A stretch of DNA of 64,000 bases, taken from positions 1,289,069 to 1,353,068 of the forward strand of contig NZ_CP017881.1 of NCBI RefSeq assembly GCF_002761295.1, read 5' to 3'. The translations under genes and the position numbers were made by a program. The notes below the pieces were generated by a model. It ran no database searches, was not told the DNA's origin, and saw only the letters and a list, made by a program, of their open reading frames with translations. Below are positions 27,901-37,413 of the stretch, one piece after another (positions within the stretch are counted from its first letter, which is position 1; every line of letters starts with the position of its first letter). The DNA is from Methanohalophilus portucalensis. GTDB lineage: Archaea > Halobacteriota > Methanosarcinia > Methanosarcinales > Methanosarcinaceae.

Positions 27901-28155
27901 TTATACAATGAGTGAAACAAAGGTACCTGCTATGATTATTGCCACGATGGATGCGGATAAAAATAGACCGGAGTAAAATATAAGATCTCTGTCATGTTCC
28001 TGCACTCCGTACATCAGGCCAAAAATGGTTATAAATATCCCGCCAACAGCTATAGCTATCAGATCACGGTATACCGTATACAAAAAAAGAATTGCAATGA
28101 TATAGAGTACTGCTATAAGATAGGGGTTGCGATATAATGATTTTTCTTTTTTCAT
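27901..28155 (-). CDS. Hypothetical 84-residue membrane protein
   Basis: Three predicted membrane helices at about 11-28, 32-50 and 58-82, with a short charged loop (QEHDRD). ATG 28155 follows a GGTGACAGG stretch. No family recognised. It is preceded by the REC-domain gene on the same strand with a 136-base gap, and followed by a 185-base stretch to valS in which I see no gene. Confidence 0.6.
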   Translation of the reverse strand: MKKEKSLYRNPYLIAVLYIIAILFLYTVYRDLIAIAVGGIFITIFGLMYGVQEHDRDLIFYSGLFLSASIVAIIIAGTFVSLIV

Positions 28156-28291
28156 CCTGTCACCTGGGTACTTTTTTATCAGGTATGGTCCGCAACTTGG
28201 TGCGGTTACCAGAGCTTTTAAAATTAATGTTTTTGATGGTTGTAATTATAATATTAAAATTACAAAAGCTACAAAAGGAAAGTTGAATAAA

Positions 28292-29359
28292 TCATTCCTT
28301 TTCTTCAGGGGGTTTCCAGCCAAAACGTTTCATAACCATCTTAATACGGGCATTAACTTCCCTTTTGTCAAAGGGTTTTGAAATATAATCATCAATACCC
28401 AGTTCCATTCCCTTTAATTTGTCATCTACTTTTGTTTTGGCTGTAATCATGATAATTGCAATGTCTCTTGTGTCCCTTTTCTTTTTCAGGGTCTCAACGA
28501 CCTCATAACCGTCCATATCAGGCATCATTATATCCAGTAATATAAGGTCGGGGAGTTCTTCTCTTGCAATTTCGATGGCATCTTTCCCGTTATATGCAAC
28601 TAAAAAATCGTAGGGTTCATCTTTAAGGGACAATTTCAAAAGATCGGGAATATCGGGTTCATCGTCTACAATAAGTATATTAAGTCTTTCTTTTTTGACC
28701 TTTTTCTGGATATAGTATAGATTGATTTTTCCCTTGTCCACTACGTATTTCACATCAAGACTTTTCAGTCCCATTTCAACATGCATCTCTCCGGTATCCG
28801 AGGCATCTATTACAACATCGAAAAAGGATACCAAAGTTCCTTCTTTTTCACCAGCAGAACCTTTATTGAGCATTGATACAGCGCTTCCTTCATGCTGGTG
28901 GACATTTGACATGACATATTTCAGGAAATTTTCAACGACCTGGAGATTATCCTTTGAAAGGATATTCATGTCATCAATGACCATTGTTGATCCGGGCATT
29001 TCAGAAAATAGTTTAGAGGTATGTGACCCGATTTTCATATAATCGGTCTGAGAAGAATAGTAAAGGGTGTTTTCTTTTTTCTCTTTTGAAGGGTCTTCAA
29101 TATCTATAAACCACATTCTGCCCAGAAAGTCTTCAATTCCCATCCCATAATCTCTAAAATTAGCTATTATCTTGTCTCTTGAGTTTTTCATACAGAGCCA
29201 TATTATATTCTTTTGATCATCATTTTCGAGTATGGAATGAATATAAAAATAGATTAACCTTTCACTGGATACGCTTGCAGGAGCCAGAAAAACAGTAGTT
29301 TTGTCGGCAAGTCCTTCACGAAAAGTATCCATAATTTCTGCGGTATCTTCGCCGGACAT
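28292..29359 (-). CDS. Degenerate RecA/KaiC-like domain fused to a C-terminal response-regulator receiver
   Basis: 355 residues. Residues 1-225 look like a RecA/KaiC-type fold: a strand TVFLAPASVSSERL where a Walker A would be (without the GKS) and STMVIDDMNIL resembling Walker B. Residues about 230-345 are a complete receiver domain: ILIVDDEPDIPDLL with the acidic pair, phospho-acceptor Asp in LILLDIMMPDMDGYEV, MITAK and the Lys in YISKPFDKREV. A receiver at the C-terminus with a presumed non-hydrolysing partner at the N-terminus is an unusual layout. It probably works in a two-component or chemotaxis-like relay; no kinase is adjacent. Its stop is TGA. Confidence 0.75.
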   Translation of the reverse strand: MSGEDTAEIMDTFREGLADKTTVFLAPASVSSERLIYFYIHSILENDDQKNIIWLCMKNSRDKIIANFRDYGMGIEDFLGRMWFIDIEDPSKEKKENTLYYSSQTDYMKIGSHTSKLFSEMPGSTMVIDDMNILSKDNLQVVENFLKYVMSNVHQHEGSAVSMLNKGSAGEKEGTLVSFFDVVIDASDTGEMHVEMGLKSLDVKYVVDKGKINLYYIQKKVKKERLNILIVDDEPDIPDLLKLSLKDEPYDFLVAYNGKDAIEIAREELPDLILLDIMMPDMDGYEVVETLKKKRDTRDIAIIMITAKTKVDDKLKGMELGIDDYISKPFDKREVNARIKMVMKRFGWKPPEEKE

Positions 29360-29457
29360 TTCCCTCTACTCCTCCTGATATCTCTATTTGGCGTTTTAGA
29401 ATATTAATGTTTGGGACTTCTGTGCACATTGTAATAAGTCCCAAACCTGTTTGATGA

Positions 29458-32232
29458 TTAATCCCTGAGTTGCTCTTCTACCATCCGGCGACCCAATGCA
29501 AGTCCTTCGTCAATCTTTGCACTATCCTGGCCTCCGCCACGTGCCATTGAAGGTTTACCTCCTCCACCTCCGCCGGTTAGACTTGCTATTTCACGTACGA
29601 TGTTTCCTACGTTAACTCCTTTTGAAACTGCACTGTCACCCGCAGCAGCTGCGATCTTGACACCTTCATGATCACTTAAGAGTAATGCAACAATATCGTC
29701 ACTTGAAGCAAGTTCTCCTGCCATTCGGGTAAGTTCATCGGCATCTGCACCGTCGACTCTTGAATTTATAAAGCGAATATCCTTTAGATGTTCAGCATTT
29801 TCAATTAAGTGATTTACGCGGGATTCTGCCAGTTCTTTCTTGAGCCGGGTATTTTCTTTCTTAAATTCTTTCCATTCAGTGAAGAAACGTTCAATGGTTG
29901 ACGGTAGTTGCTCAGTAGATACCCTCAATGTTTCTGCAGAACTTCTGAGAAGTTTATCCCTTGCCTGGAAAGCTACAACAGCAGATTCGCCTGCTGCATA
30001 TTCAATACGTTCGACTCCATCCTGTATCCGTTCTGTCTTCAGGATCTTGATGGGGCCGACCTGTCCTGTAAAGGTGCAGTGGGTCCCCGCACAGGCTTCA
30101 ATATCGCTTCCTACATGCAATACGCGAATGCGGTCCCCTGGTGGTACTCCGCCCTGGTAAAGGCTAAATCCATATCTTTTTTCGGCGGTGCTGCGATCCA
30201 TCCACTCACTTATCACTCGCTTATTCTCCATTACCATCTGGTTTGCAATCATCTCTATCTCATTGATTTCCTCTGGAGCAATCCTTTTGTAATGGGAAAT
30301 ATCGAGCCTGGCACGGTCGGCAAATTTCTGTGCACCTGCCTGCCATATATGTTCTCCCAGCACCTGCCGCGCTGCATCATTTATTATATGGGTTGCAGTA
30401 TGATTTCTTGCATGTGCCATACGACGCTTTTCATCCACTTTACCCGTAACCATATCTCCTTTTCGAATATGGGGTTCATCTTCGACCTCTTCTATGGTAT
30501 GGATGACCACTCCGTTAAATATCTGGACATCGATTACTTTGAGTAAGGCATCATCTACCATGAATGTGCCCTGGTCTGGCGGCTGTCCTCCTCCTTCCGG
30601 ATAGAGAAGTGTGCTGTCGAGCACTATATTATTGTCAAAAACATCAAGAACAACAGCTTCGAATTCCATTCTGTTTGGCTCATCGTAGAAAAGCCGTTTT
30701 GTAGGAGGGAGTTTCTTGAGACGATCTGCATAGGGGATTTCTTTTTCCTCTTCCTGTACGGATTTGCTGTGACGCTCAGCGACAAGGGAGTAAAAATTAT
30801 CTGGTAGTTCGACTTCCACTCCTACTTCCGAGGCAGCTTCTTTGGATATCTCAGCCGGTATGCCATGACTGTCGTACATATCTATAACAGTGTCAAGAGG
30901 CATTTTTTCTCCCTTTTTCTTGTAGTGCTTTGCAGATTTTTGTATGAGTTTCTTCCCACGCTGCAGGGTTTCCTGGAATTTCTTTTCTTCGTTATCCAGT
31001 ATGTCGTTTATTACATCAAATCTGTCGGCGAACTCAGGGTATTCGGGGAGATGGTTGATGTGCATCTGTATAATGTCAGATAAGGGGATTGTGATGCCAA
31101 GGTCCTGCATCATCTTCATTGTACGTCTGATCACAAGTCTTGCAAGATATCCTGCTTTGACATTTGAAGGTATTATTCCGTCACCCAGCATAAATGTTAT
31201 ACAACGGGCATGGTCTGCAATGGCATATGCCGTTTCCACGGGCTCCATTATGGTGCCCAGTTTATCAGCAGTAATTCCTATGTTTGAAGCTACCTGTTTG
31301 CGCAATTCCAGCAGGTTTGCTTTTTCGCTTACATCCATCAGGCCTGCAAGCCGGGCGTTCTGGGATAAAATATTTGCATAATCTTCATCTTCCAGCCGAT
31401 GTTCCACACCTGCCAGTTCCATAAGTTCCCCAACAACTTCCGGGAATATAGCATCGTATACAGTAGGGGTGCCCTGGGAAGCCCATACCAATCTTTCCAA
31501 CCCGTACCCGGTGTCCACTATGTAATTGTCCATTTTCCTGTAATTATCACCTTTAATCACGATATCTCCGTCTTTGGATTGCTGGAGATTCATAAACACA
31601 AGGGTTGCCACTTCCAGGCCACCTATAAGGACTTCAACACAGGCACCGGCGTTTCCGCCACCTGCCCAGGGTTCTTCTTTATAGGTTACAGCAAAGGGAT
31701 CTACTCCAAGCTCGTTGAGCAGCCCGTCACAGAGCTGTACTGTCCGGTCTTTCCAGTAGATCTCATTCTCTTTTTTGTTGAATGCGTGATGTGCCATCAT
31801 CTCAAAGGTGGTCAGATGGCGGCCACTTCTTCCTACTGCATCCAGATCAGAAAGACGAATGCATGGTTGTGATATGGTGAGTGGGTTTGCAGGGGGGGCA
31901 ACCTGTCCGGAAGTTACAAAGGGCTGGAAATCTGCTATGGAGGCGATAGTAAGATAGATATCATTTCTCCAGCGTGCTATCACAGGGTATCTTTCAATAC
32001 GTGTGTGTCCATTTTTCTCAAAGTAACTAAGATAAAACTCCCTCATCTGTGCAAGATTAAATTTTTTCTTGAAGACTGGGTTGGCGATGAATGAATATGG
32101 GTCACAGGGTGCATCTCCGCATGTATCCCTGTCTCTGTCACGAGTCCAGAAATAACTGCCACATTTTTGGCACTGTTTTCTGATAAAACCGTTTTCATAG
32201 AAGAAATTTATATCGTATTCCTCTTCAAGCAT
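29458..32232 (-). CDS. alaS: Alanyl-tRNA synthetase (archaeal type)
   Basis: 924 residues. Charges tRNA-Ala and edits mischarged Ser/Gly. The archaeal N-terminal zinc extension has CQKCGSYFWTRDRDRDTCGD; motif 2/3 regions of class II enzymes follow (RHLTTFEMMAHHAF, YGLERLVWAS). The editing domain has HARNHTATHI, and the distal zinc site is near EACAGTHC. The C-terminal domain carries the glycine-rich GGGGGGKPSMARGGG. The start is at ATG 32232, 11 codons into the open frame, at the family's usual N-terminus. Confidence 0.95.
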   Translation of the reverse strand: MLEEEYDINFFYENGFIRKQCQKCGSYFWTRDRDRDTCGDAPCDPYSFIANPVFKKKFNLAQMREFYLSYFEKNGHTRIERYPVIARWRNDIYLTIASIADFQPFVTSGQVAPPANPLTISQPCIRLSDLDAVGRSGRHLTTFEMMAHHAFNKKENEIYWKDRTVQLCDGLLNELGVDPFAVTYKEEPWAGGGNAGACVEVLIGGLEVATLVFMNLQQSKDGDIVIKGDNYRKMDNYIVDTGYGLERLVWASQGTPTVYDAIFPEVVGELMELAGVEHRLEDEDYANILSQNARLAGLMDVSEKANLLELRKQVASNIGITADKLGTIMEPVETAYAIADHARCITFMLGDGIIPSNVKAGYLARLVIRRTMKMMQDLGITIPLSDIIQMHINHLPEYPEFADRFDVINDILDNEEKKFQETLQRGKKLIQKSAKHYKKKGEKMPLDTVIDMYDSHGIPAEISKEAASEVGVEVELPDNFYSLVAERHSKSVQEEEKEIPYADRLKKLPPTKRLFYDEPNRMEFEAVVLDVFDNNIVLDSTLLYPEGGGQPPDQGTFMVDDALLKVIDVQIFNGVVIHTIEEVEDEPHIRKGDMVTGKVDEKRRMAHARNHTATHIINDAARQVLGEHIWQAGAQKFADRARLDISHYKRIAPEEINEIEMIANQMVMENKRVISEWMDRSTAEKRYGFSLYQGGVPPGDRIRVLHVGSDIEACAGTHCTFTGQVGPIKILKTERIQDGVERIEYAAGESAVVAFQARDKLLRSSAETLRVSTEQLPSTIERFFTEWKEFKKENTRLKKELAESRVNHLIENAEHLKDIRFINSRVDGADADELTRMAGELASSDDIVALLLSDHEGVKIAAAAGDSAVSKGVNVGNIVREIASLTGGGGGGKPSMARGGGQDSAKIDEGLALGRRMVEEQLRD

Positions 32233-32479
32233 AATAATCCCAAATTGAATAGTTAATCGTAACAATAGAGCCTTAGATTCTTATGCCTAATGCCCCCATG
32301 TTTAAAAATATTTCTCATATATACATCTTCACAAACAATTATTATTTGATATTTATATTTATTTTACCATATTTTTTGAACACAAGCATACACTAATAAG
32401 CTTATTTATGAGCAATTTGTGTACATTCAGGTTATATCAATGTCCATAAGTAGTTCCCCTTATTGAGGAGATGATATTA

Positions 32480-32755
32480 ATGCAGACTATCAATTACATG
32501 TCAATGGTTTTCAGGGGTGCAGTAGAAGATTATGAAAAAACCGGTGTTCATCCGTCAGTATTCCTTGATTCAAATGGTGATCTCCAGATATATCTCTGTG
32601 ATCCTGTTGCAGCTGAAGAAGAATTTGAAACTACGTATGGAATGGGTAGCTATGAAGTTAACGGAGCCCAGTTTGTGGGTGACATTTCCGAAAACAAGAA
32701 TATTCATGAAGTGAATTATGCAAAGTTAGTAACTCCTTTTTCTATGGATGATTGA
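32480..32755 (+). CDS. Hypothetical 91-residue acidic protein
   Basis: A soluble acidic protein (MQTINYMSMVFRGAVEDYEK, then VHPSVFLDSNGDLQIYLCDP, ending VTPFSMDD). ATG 32480 is chosen because the GAGGAG at 32465-32470 touches the upstream ATG 32471 but has nine bases to this one. No membrane segment. I recognise no named family. Upstream, 32233-32479 holds only A/T-rich promoter sequence for this gene and alaS. Confidence 0.65.
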   Translation: MQTINYMSMVFRGAVEDYEKTGVHPSVFLDSNGDLQIYLCDPVAAEEEFETTYGMGSYEVNGAQFVGDISENKNIHEVNYAKLVTPFSMDD

Positions 32756-32862
32756 ATTCTTTTTTACTTTCCTTTCCTCCTTTTTATACGAATCAGTAAA
32801 TCTATAATCAAAACTCTTTTGTAATTTGTCTCTGTGCCTGTGTCTTATAGATAGGAGGCAAC

Positions 32863-34461
32863 ATGCAGATAAAGGCAAGTCCCGGGTTTCAGGTAAATCC
32901 TCATGTTTTTTATGTATCGGCAGTTCTGGTATTATTTTTTGTGGCCATGGGCGTCTTTTTTACAGAAAGGCTATCTGAAATTTTTGGAATATTACAGAAT
33001 ACTATTGTGGTTAATTTTGGCTGGTTCTACATTCTCTCAGTTGCTTTTTTCCTTCTATTTGTTATCTGGCTATATTTCAGTCCCTATGGTTCCATCAGGC
33101 TGGGAAAGGATTCGGATAGGCCGGAATATAAGGATACCACCTGGTTTGCAATGCTTTTCAGTGCGGGTATGGGCATAGGGCTGCTTTTCTATAGTGTTGC
33201 AGAACCAATTCTTCATCTCGCTTCCCCCCGGGACGCCGCACCGGGTACAATTGAAGCAGCAGTTGAAGCGATGAATCTCACTTTTTTCCACTGGGGGCTT
33301 CATGCCTGGGCAATATATATTGTTGTGGGGCTTTCTCTTGCATATTTTTCCTACAGGCATGATATGCCGCTGACCATTCGCTCTACAATGTATCCTTTGT
33401 TTGGTAATAAGATATATGGAGTACGTGGAAATATTGTGGAAGTACTGGCTATCTTTGGTACATTGTTTGGTGTTGCCACTTCGCTGGGCCTGGGTGTGAT
33501 GCAGATTAATGCAGGAATGGATTATCTTGGCCTGATGTCGGTGTCTGTAAATAACCAGATTTTGCTGATTGTATTCATAACTCTTGCAGCCACTACTTCT
33601 GTAATGTCGGGTCTGAACAAGGGAATACGCATATTGAGTCAGGTTAATATCCTGCTGGGTCTTACCCTTATCATATTCGTCTTTATCGTAGGTCCCTCTG
33701 TTTTCCTTTTGAGTTCATATGTACAAAGTATAGGTTACTATTTGCAAAACATTGTTTACCTTACATTCCAGACCGATGCATTCACTGGCCTGGAATGGCA
33801 GAAAATGTGGACCATGTTCTACTGGGGTTGGTGGATCTCCTGGTCACCCTTTGTAGGCATGTTCATTGCACGTGTATCGCGGGGGCGTACAATCAGGGAA
33901 TTTATCAGGGGAGTATTGCTTGCTCCCGCAATTGTAACTTTCATCTGGATTATCGTCTTTGGTAACACGGCAATTCATATGGAAGTGTTTGGCAATGGTG
34001 GTATTGTAAATGTTGTCCAGACAAGTATTCCCACTGCCCTTTATGTCCTGTTAGATAAATTACCGGGTTCATTACTGAGTTCCACTCTTGCAACTATTGT
34101 CGTAATGACCTTTTTTGTCACATCTTCTGATTCGGGATCCCTTGTCATTTCCATCCTTTCCTCAGGGGGGGATCCCAAACCGGCAATCCCTCTGAGGCTA
34201 TTCTGGTCCCTGCTTCAGGGTGCTGTTGCAGCTGTTCTTCTATTGACAGGGGGACTTGTCGGATTGCAGACAGCTGCCCTTACCACGGCTCTGCCTTTCT
34301 GTGTAGTTTTAATTCTGATGTGTTACAGCATATCGAAGGGATTAAAAGCTGAGTCTGATGGGCATAGGGTCATATATTCGGAGGAAAAACCTCCGGAAAC
34401 TACATCAAATAATAAAGCTAAACAACTGGTAGGAGAACTTTTCAAGGGTGGGTCCAAATGA
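32863..34461 (+). CDS. BCCT-family betaine/carnitine/choline transporter
   Basis: 532 residues and 12 predicted membrane helices. The family signature WGWWISWSPFVGMFIARVSR is at about 321-340, with GAGMGIGLLFYSVAEP in helix 3 territory at about 104-119. BCCT carriers import compatible solutes such as glycine betaine, driven by sodium or protons. AGGAGG precedes ATG 32863. The C-terminal cytoplasmic tail is short. It overlaps the next gene by four bases (ATGA), so its partner is translationally coupled. It is consistent with a salt-adapted methanogen. Confidence 0.93.
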   Translation: MQIKASPGFQVNPHVFYVSAVLVLFFVAMGVFFTERLSEIFGILQNTIVVNFGWFYILSVAFFLLFVIWLYFSPYGSIRLGKDSDRPEYKDTTWFAMLFSAGMGIGLLFYSVAEPILHLASPRDAAPGTIEAAVEAMNLTFFHWGLHAWAIYIVVGLSLAYFSYRHDMPLTIRSTMYPLFGNKIYGVRGNIVEVLAIFGTLFGVATSLGLGVMQINAGMDYLGLMSVSVNNQILLIVFITLAATTSVMSGLNKGIRILSQVNILLGLTLIIFVFIVGPSVFLLSSYVQSIGYYLQNIVYLTFQTDAFTGLEWQKMWTMFYWGWWISWSPFVGMFIARVSRGRTIREFIRGVLLAPAIVTFIWIIVFGNTAIHMEVFGNGGIVNVVQTSIPTALYVLLDKLPGSLLSSTLATIVVMTFFVTSSDSGSLVISILSSGGDPKPAIPLRLFWSLLQGAVAAVLLLTGGLVGLQTAALTTALPFCVVLILMCYSISKGLKAESDGHRVIYSEEKPPETTSNNKAKQLVGELFKGGSK

Positions 34462-34937
34462 ACATGTGGGAACAAAAATTGCGGGATATTTTCCAGGCGG
34501 AAAAGGAAAATTCAGGGGAAAAAACTACGCAGGAAATGAATGTCAGGTTTGCAGAACTCAATATGAGGGATTTTTTCAGACATGTGGTATTTCCTGCCTA
34601 TGACGACCTGAAAAAGGAAATTGAAAAATACGGCAGAACTGTTGAGGTTAATGTGGATGATACCGGAATGAATTCTGCCTCTCTGACCGTTTATGCTCCT
34701 TCCGACAAAAATCCTGATGAACAGTTTGAGGAATTCTATTTTGAGATAAGAGGGAGGGCCTACCAAAAGGCCGGTTTTGCTTTTCCCGAACATGCAGATG
34801 AAGAGCAGCCACGGATCCGTAAGGTGGAAATATTACTTCGCAATGGTACTGTCGATGAATATGATATAGAGAATCTGACACGGGAAGATATCATAGAATG
34901 CTTTGTCGCAGAATATTCCAAGTGGATCAGTTACTGA
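34458..34937 (+). CDS. Uncharacterised protein coupled to the BCCT transporter
   Basis: 159 residues, soluble, acidic. An N-terminal helix is followed by an alpha/beta domain (MRDFFRHVVFPAYDDLKKEI, then VEVNVDDTGMNSASLTVYAP). It has no membrane segment or known motif. It starts within the transporter stop codon (four-base overlap), so the two are made together. It could be a cytoplasmic regulator of the carrier; that is inference only. Confidence 0.7.
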   Translation: MNMWEQKLRDIFQAEKENSGEKTTQEMNVRFAELNMRDFFRHVVFPAYDDLKKEIEKYGRTVEVNVDDTGMNSASLTVYAPSDKNPDEQFEEFYFEIRGRAYQKAGFAFPEHADEEQPRIRKVEILLRNGTVDEYDIENLTREDIIECFVAEYSKWISY

Positions 34938-34986
34938 TTTATTCAATTCATTACCTTTAAAACCCTTAAGGTCAATCTGGCTTTTC

Positions 34987-35775
34987 ATGTCGAAAAAAAT
35001 TCTGCTTACCAACGATGATGGTGTTTATTCAGCTGGTATACGTGCTGCTTACAAAAGTGTGGATTCACTGGGTGATGTGACGATTGCTGCACCGGCTTTC
35101 CAGCAAAGTGGTGTAGGGCGGTCAATTTCTATTTTTGAGCCTTTGAGGATGAACCGTACAAAGATAAATGGTGTGGAGGCTCATGCAATAGGCGGCACTC
35201 CTACGGATTCTGTGATACTGGGGATATTTTCGGTTATGAAGGAAAAACCCGACCTGATTTTATCGGGCTTCAATATCGGAGAAAATATCAGTACTGATAC
35301 CGCCACTACCTCAGGAACTGTGGGTGCAGCTCTGGAAGGTGCAAGTTATGGTATCCCGGCAATTGCGGTTTCCATTCAGGTCATTGAACAGGGACTTAAA
35401 TTCGATGATTTACGGGACTATGAACATGATTTTGAGGTTGGTATCAAAGTAGTAAACCGGATCGCCAAAAAAGTTCTGGAACATGGAATGCCTGACAATG
35501 TGGATGTTTTGAATGTGAACCTGCCGCATGATGTGGAAGAAGATACCGAGATTGAGATCACCCGTCTTGCAAGGAAGTTTTTCAATATGGAAGTGGAGGA
35601 GCGTCATGATCCCAGGGGCAGGCCATATTACTGGCTGGCAGGTGACCTTATGCCACAGGGTGAAGAAGGTACCGATGTACATGCAGTTATCCAGAAGGGG
35701 CACATATCTATAACACCTCTGAGTCTGGATTCAACTTCCCGGGTGGACAACTCGGAAATAGAAAAATTACTTTGA
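34987..35775 (+). CDS. surE: 5'/3'-nucleotidase SurE
   Basis: 262 residues. Metal-dependent nucleoside monophosphatase/exopolyphosphatase. The metal-binding DDG is in KKILLTNDDGVYSAG near the N-terminus, Ser and Asn are in AAPAFQQSGVGRSIS (about 36-50) and LSGFNIGENIS (about 90-100), and TSGTVGAALEGASYG follows. ATG 34987 begins right at the first strand. The open frame before it overlaps the upstream gene and is discarded. Confidence 0.95.
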   Translation: MSKKILLTNDDGVYSAGIRAAYKSVDSLGDVTIAAPAFQQSGVGRSISIFEPLRMNRTKINGVEAHAIGGTPTDSVILGIFSVMKEKPDLILSGFNIGENISTDTATTSGTVGAALEGASYGIPAIAVSIQVIEQGLKFDDLRDYEHDFEVGIKVVNRIAKKVLEHGMPDNVDVLNVNLPHDVEEDTEIEITRLARKFFNMEVEERHDPRGRPYYWLAGDLMPQGEEGTDVHAVIQKGHISITPLSLDSTSRVDNSEIEKLL

Positions 35776-35925
35776 TTACTTTTTGATATGGATGTCGATC
35801 TCTTTCCATGTTGGGTCGACACCATGCAGACTCTCTGCAGAAGCTGCCGCAGTTTTTCCCAGAAATTTCTGAACAAAATCGTTTATTTCTATATTTTCAC
35901 CATCAACATTGAGTTGGACTTTCAT
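35776..35925 (-). CDS. 49-residue conserved small protein
   Basis: A short ORF that looks like real protein: MKVQLNVDGENIEINDFVQK, a helix FLGKTAAASAESLHG, and a final strand KEIDIHIKK. The beta-alpha-beta-like pattern and a GGGAAG before ATG 35925 support it. It ends in TAA directly after the convergent surE stop. I believe similar small proteins occur in related methanogens, but cannot check. Function unknown. The following 35926-36111 holds only A/T-rich promoter sequence. Confidence 0.55.
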   Translation of the reverse strand: MKVQLNVDGENIEINDFVQKFLGKTAAASAESLHGVDPTWKEIDIHIKK

Positions 35926-36111
35926 TTTGACACTTCCCTTTTTGTGCATATAGAAGAGATTCCAATATTTATTTTCCTTTGTATCCTTCTATTTCTGCAT
36001 TAAATATTCTAATTTGAACCTGATGTCCGGAAGTTGATTTAATATTTATGCTTCAATTCTTCTTCATGCAGAATCTTTTTAACAAATCAACATGTTTTTT
36101 AATCTGAATAT

Positions 36112-37401
36112 ATGGATTTCCTCAAGAAACTATTTGGTAAGGGCAAGGATGAGCCTGAAGAATTACATCTGGAATTTGAAAATCTCCATGAATGGAGTAA
36201 AACCAGATATAAAAGGGAGGTTAACGCTGCAAAACCCCTTATAAGCGATCTTTATTCCGCAATTGACAATAAACTTGACCAGCTCAGGGTCGACAAAAAT
36301 TCCTTTCTGGATGCCACACCGATTGAATCAGCTGATAAGAAAATGGGTAAGATCGGAGATTCAAACCGGGATGTTATTGTTGATAACCTGGAAATACTTG
36401 ATGAGAAAATCAATGTCCCGCATGACAATTCCATAGAGGGGGCTCATGCCTTCTATATTGAATCGCTTTCCCATATGGATAGTTTTCTGGACAATACCCG
36501 AAAAAGCATGCTTTATGCAAAAAGTCTCTATCCAGCTGAATATAACAAAATAAACGGCGACCTTGCAAACCTGAACCATGCTTTAAATGATTTATTTTCG
36601 ACAATTGAAAATCCCCGGAATAAGCTGGAAATGATCAGCAATATATTTGAAGACATTGAAGATATCCATAATCTGGAATCTGAAATAATGGATTGTCGGG
36701 ATAATATAGGGGAATTGGAGAATAAGTATACCTCCCTGGATGAAAATCTGCAGGATGCAAAATCAGATCTTGAAGAGTTGATTAATGGTTCTGAATACCC
36801 ACGCGCAGAAGCAATTAACAGTGAAATTGACGATGTCAGGCAACAGGTCATGGATGTAGAAGCTGATATCAAAAGAATGTTCACCCCATTGTCCAAGGCA
36901 TTATCCAGAATGAAAAAACAGGATGAAAACGGAATTCATACCCTATCGCCACAAGTGCGTAATATACTTGGTATTGTCATGAAAGATCCTGTCTCTGCAC
37001 TGGATTACGATCTGGATCCTTTATATGATGAATTAATTCTGAGACTTCAAAGCGATTCACTTGGCCTGAAAGATAAGAAGAAAGATAAAACCCTTGAACA
37101 GGTGCATTTAATAAAAACCTCTTCTTCTCTTAAATCCTTGTGTGAGGATAAAAAGAAATACGATAACAGGCTCGAGCAGTTAATAGACCAATTGGACCGG
37201 ATGGATGTGTATCATCAGAAAACCTCCATGGAAAAACACATTTCAAAAAAGCAAGAGGCTTTGGTTTCTACACAGGATAAACTGGATGATGAAACAAAAC
37301 GCCTGAAATCCCTGGAAGAGCAGCTGGAAAATACAAAATCGAAATTGAGCTCAGATGTGAATGCTGCATTTGAGGAGAATATCGAGATAAATTTCAGGTA
37401 A
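36112..37401 (+). CDS. Coiled-coil protein of unknown function
   Basis: 429 residues. A short basic N-terminus (FLKKLFGKGK) is followed by mostly helical sequence with heptad patterns, strongest at about 180-265 and 345-415, separated by a more globular middle (LSPQVRNILGIVMKDPVSAL). There is no ATPase motif or membrane segment. It resembles the structural or division-associated coiled-coil proteins annotated in methanosarcinal genomes, but I cannot assign a function. It is a single gene, convergent with moaA. Confidence 0.7.
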   Translation: MDFLKKLFGKGKDEPEELHLEFENLHEWSKTRYKREVNAAKPLISDLYSAIDNKLDQLRVDKNSFLDATPIESADKKMGKIGDSNRDVIVDNLEILDEKINVPHDNSIEGAHAFYIESLSHMDSFLDNTRKSMLYAKSLYPAEYNKINGDLANLNHALNDLFSTIENPRNKLEMISNIFEDIEDIHNLESEIMDCRDNIGELENKYTSLDENLQDAKSDLEELINGSEYPRAEAINSEIDDVRQQVMDVEADIKRMFTPLSKALSRMKKQDENGIHTLSPQVRNILGIVMKDPVSALDYDLDPLYDELILRLQSDSLGLKDKKKDKTLEQVHLIKTSSSLKSLCEDKKKYDNRLEQLIDQLDRMDVYHQKTSMEKHISKKQEALVSTQDKLDDETKRLKSLEEQLENTKSKLSSDVNAAFEENIEINFR

Positions 37402-37413
37402 CAATCTTATCTG

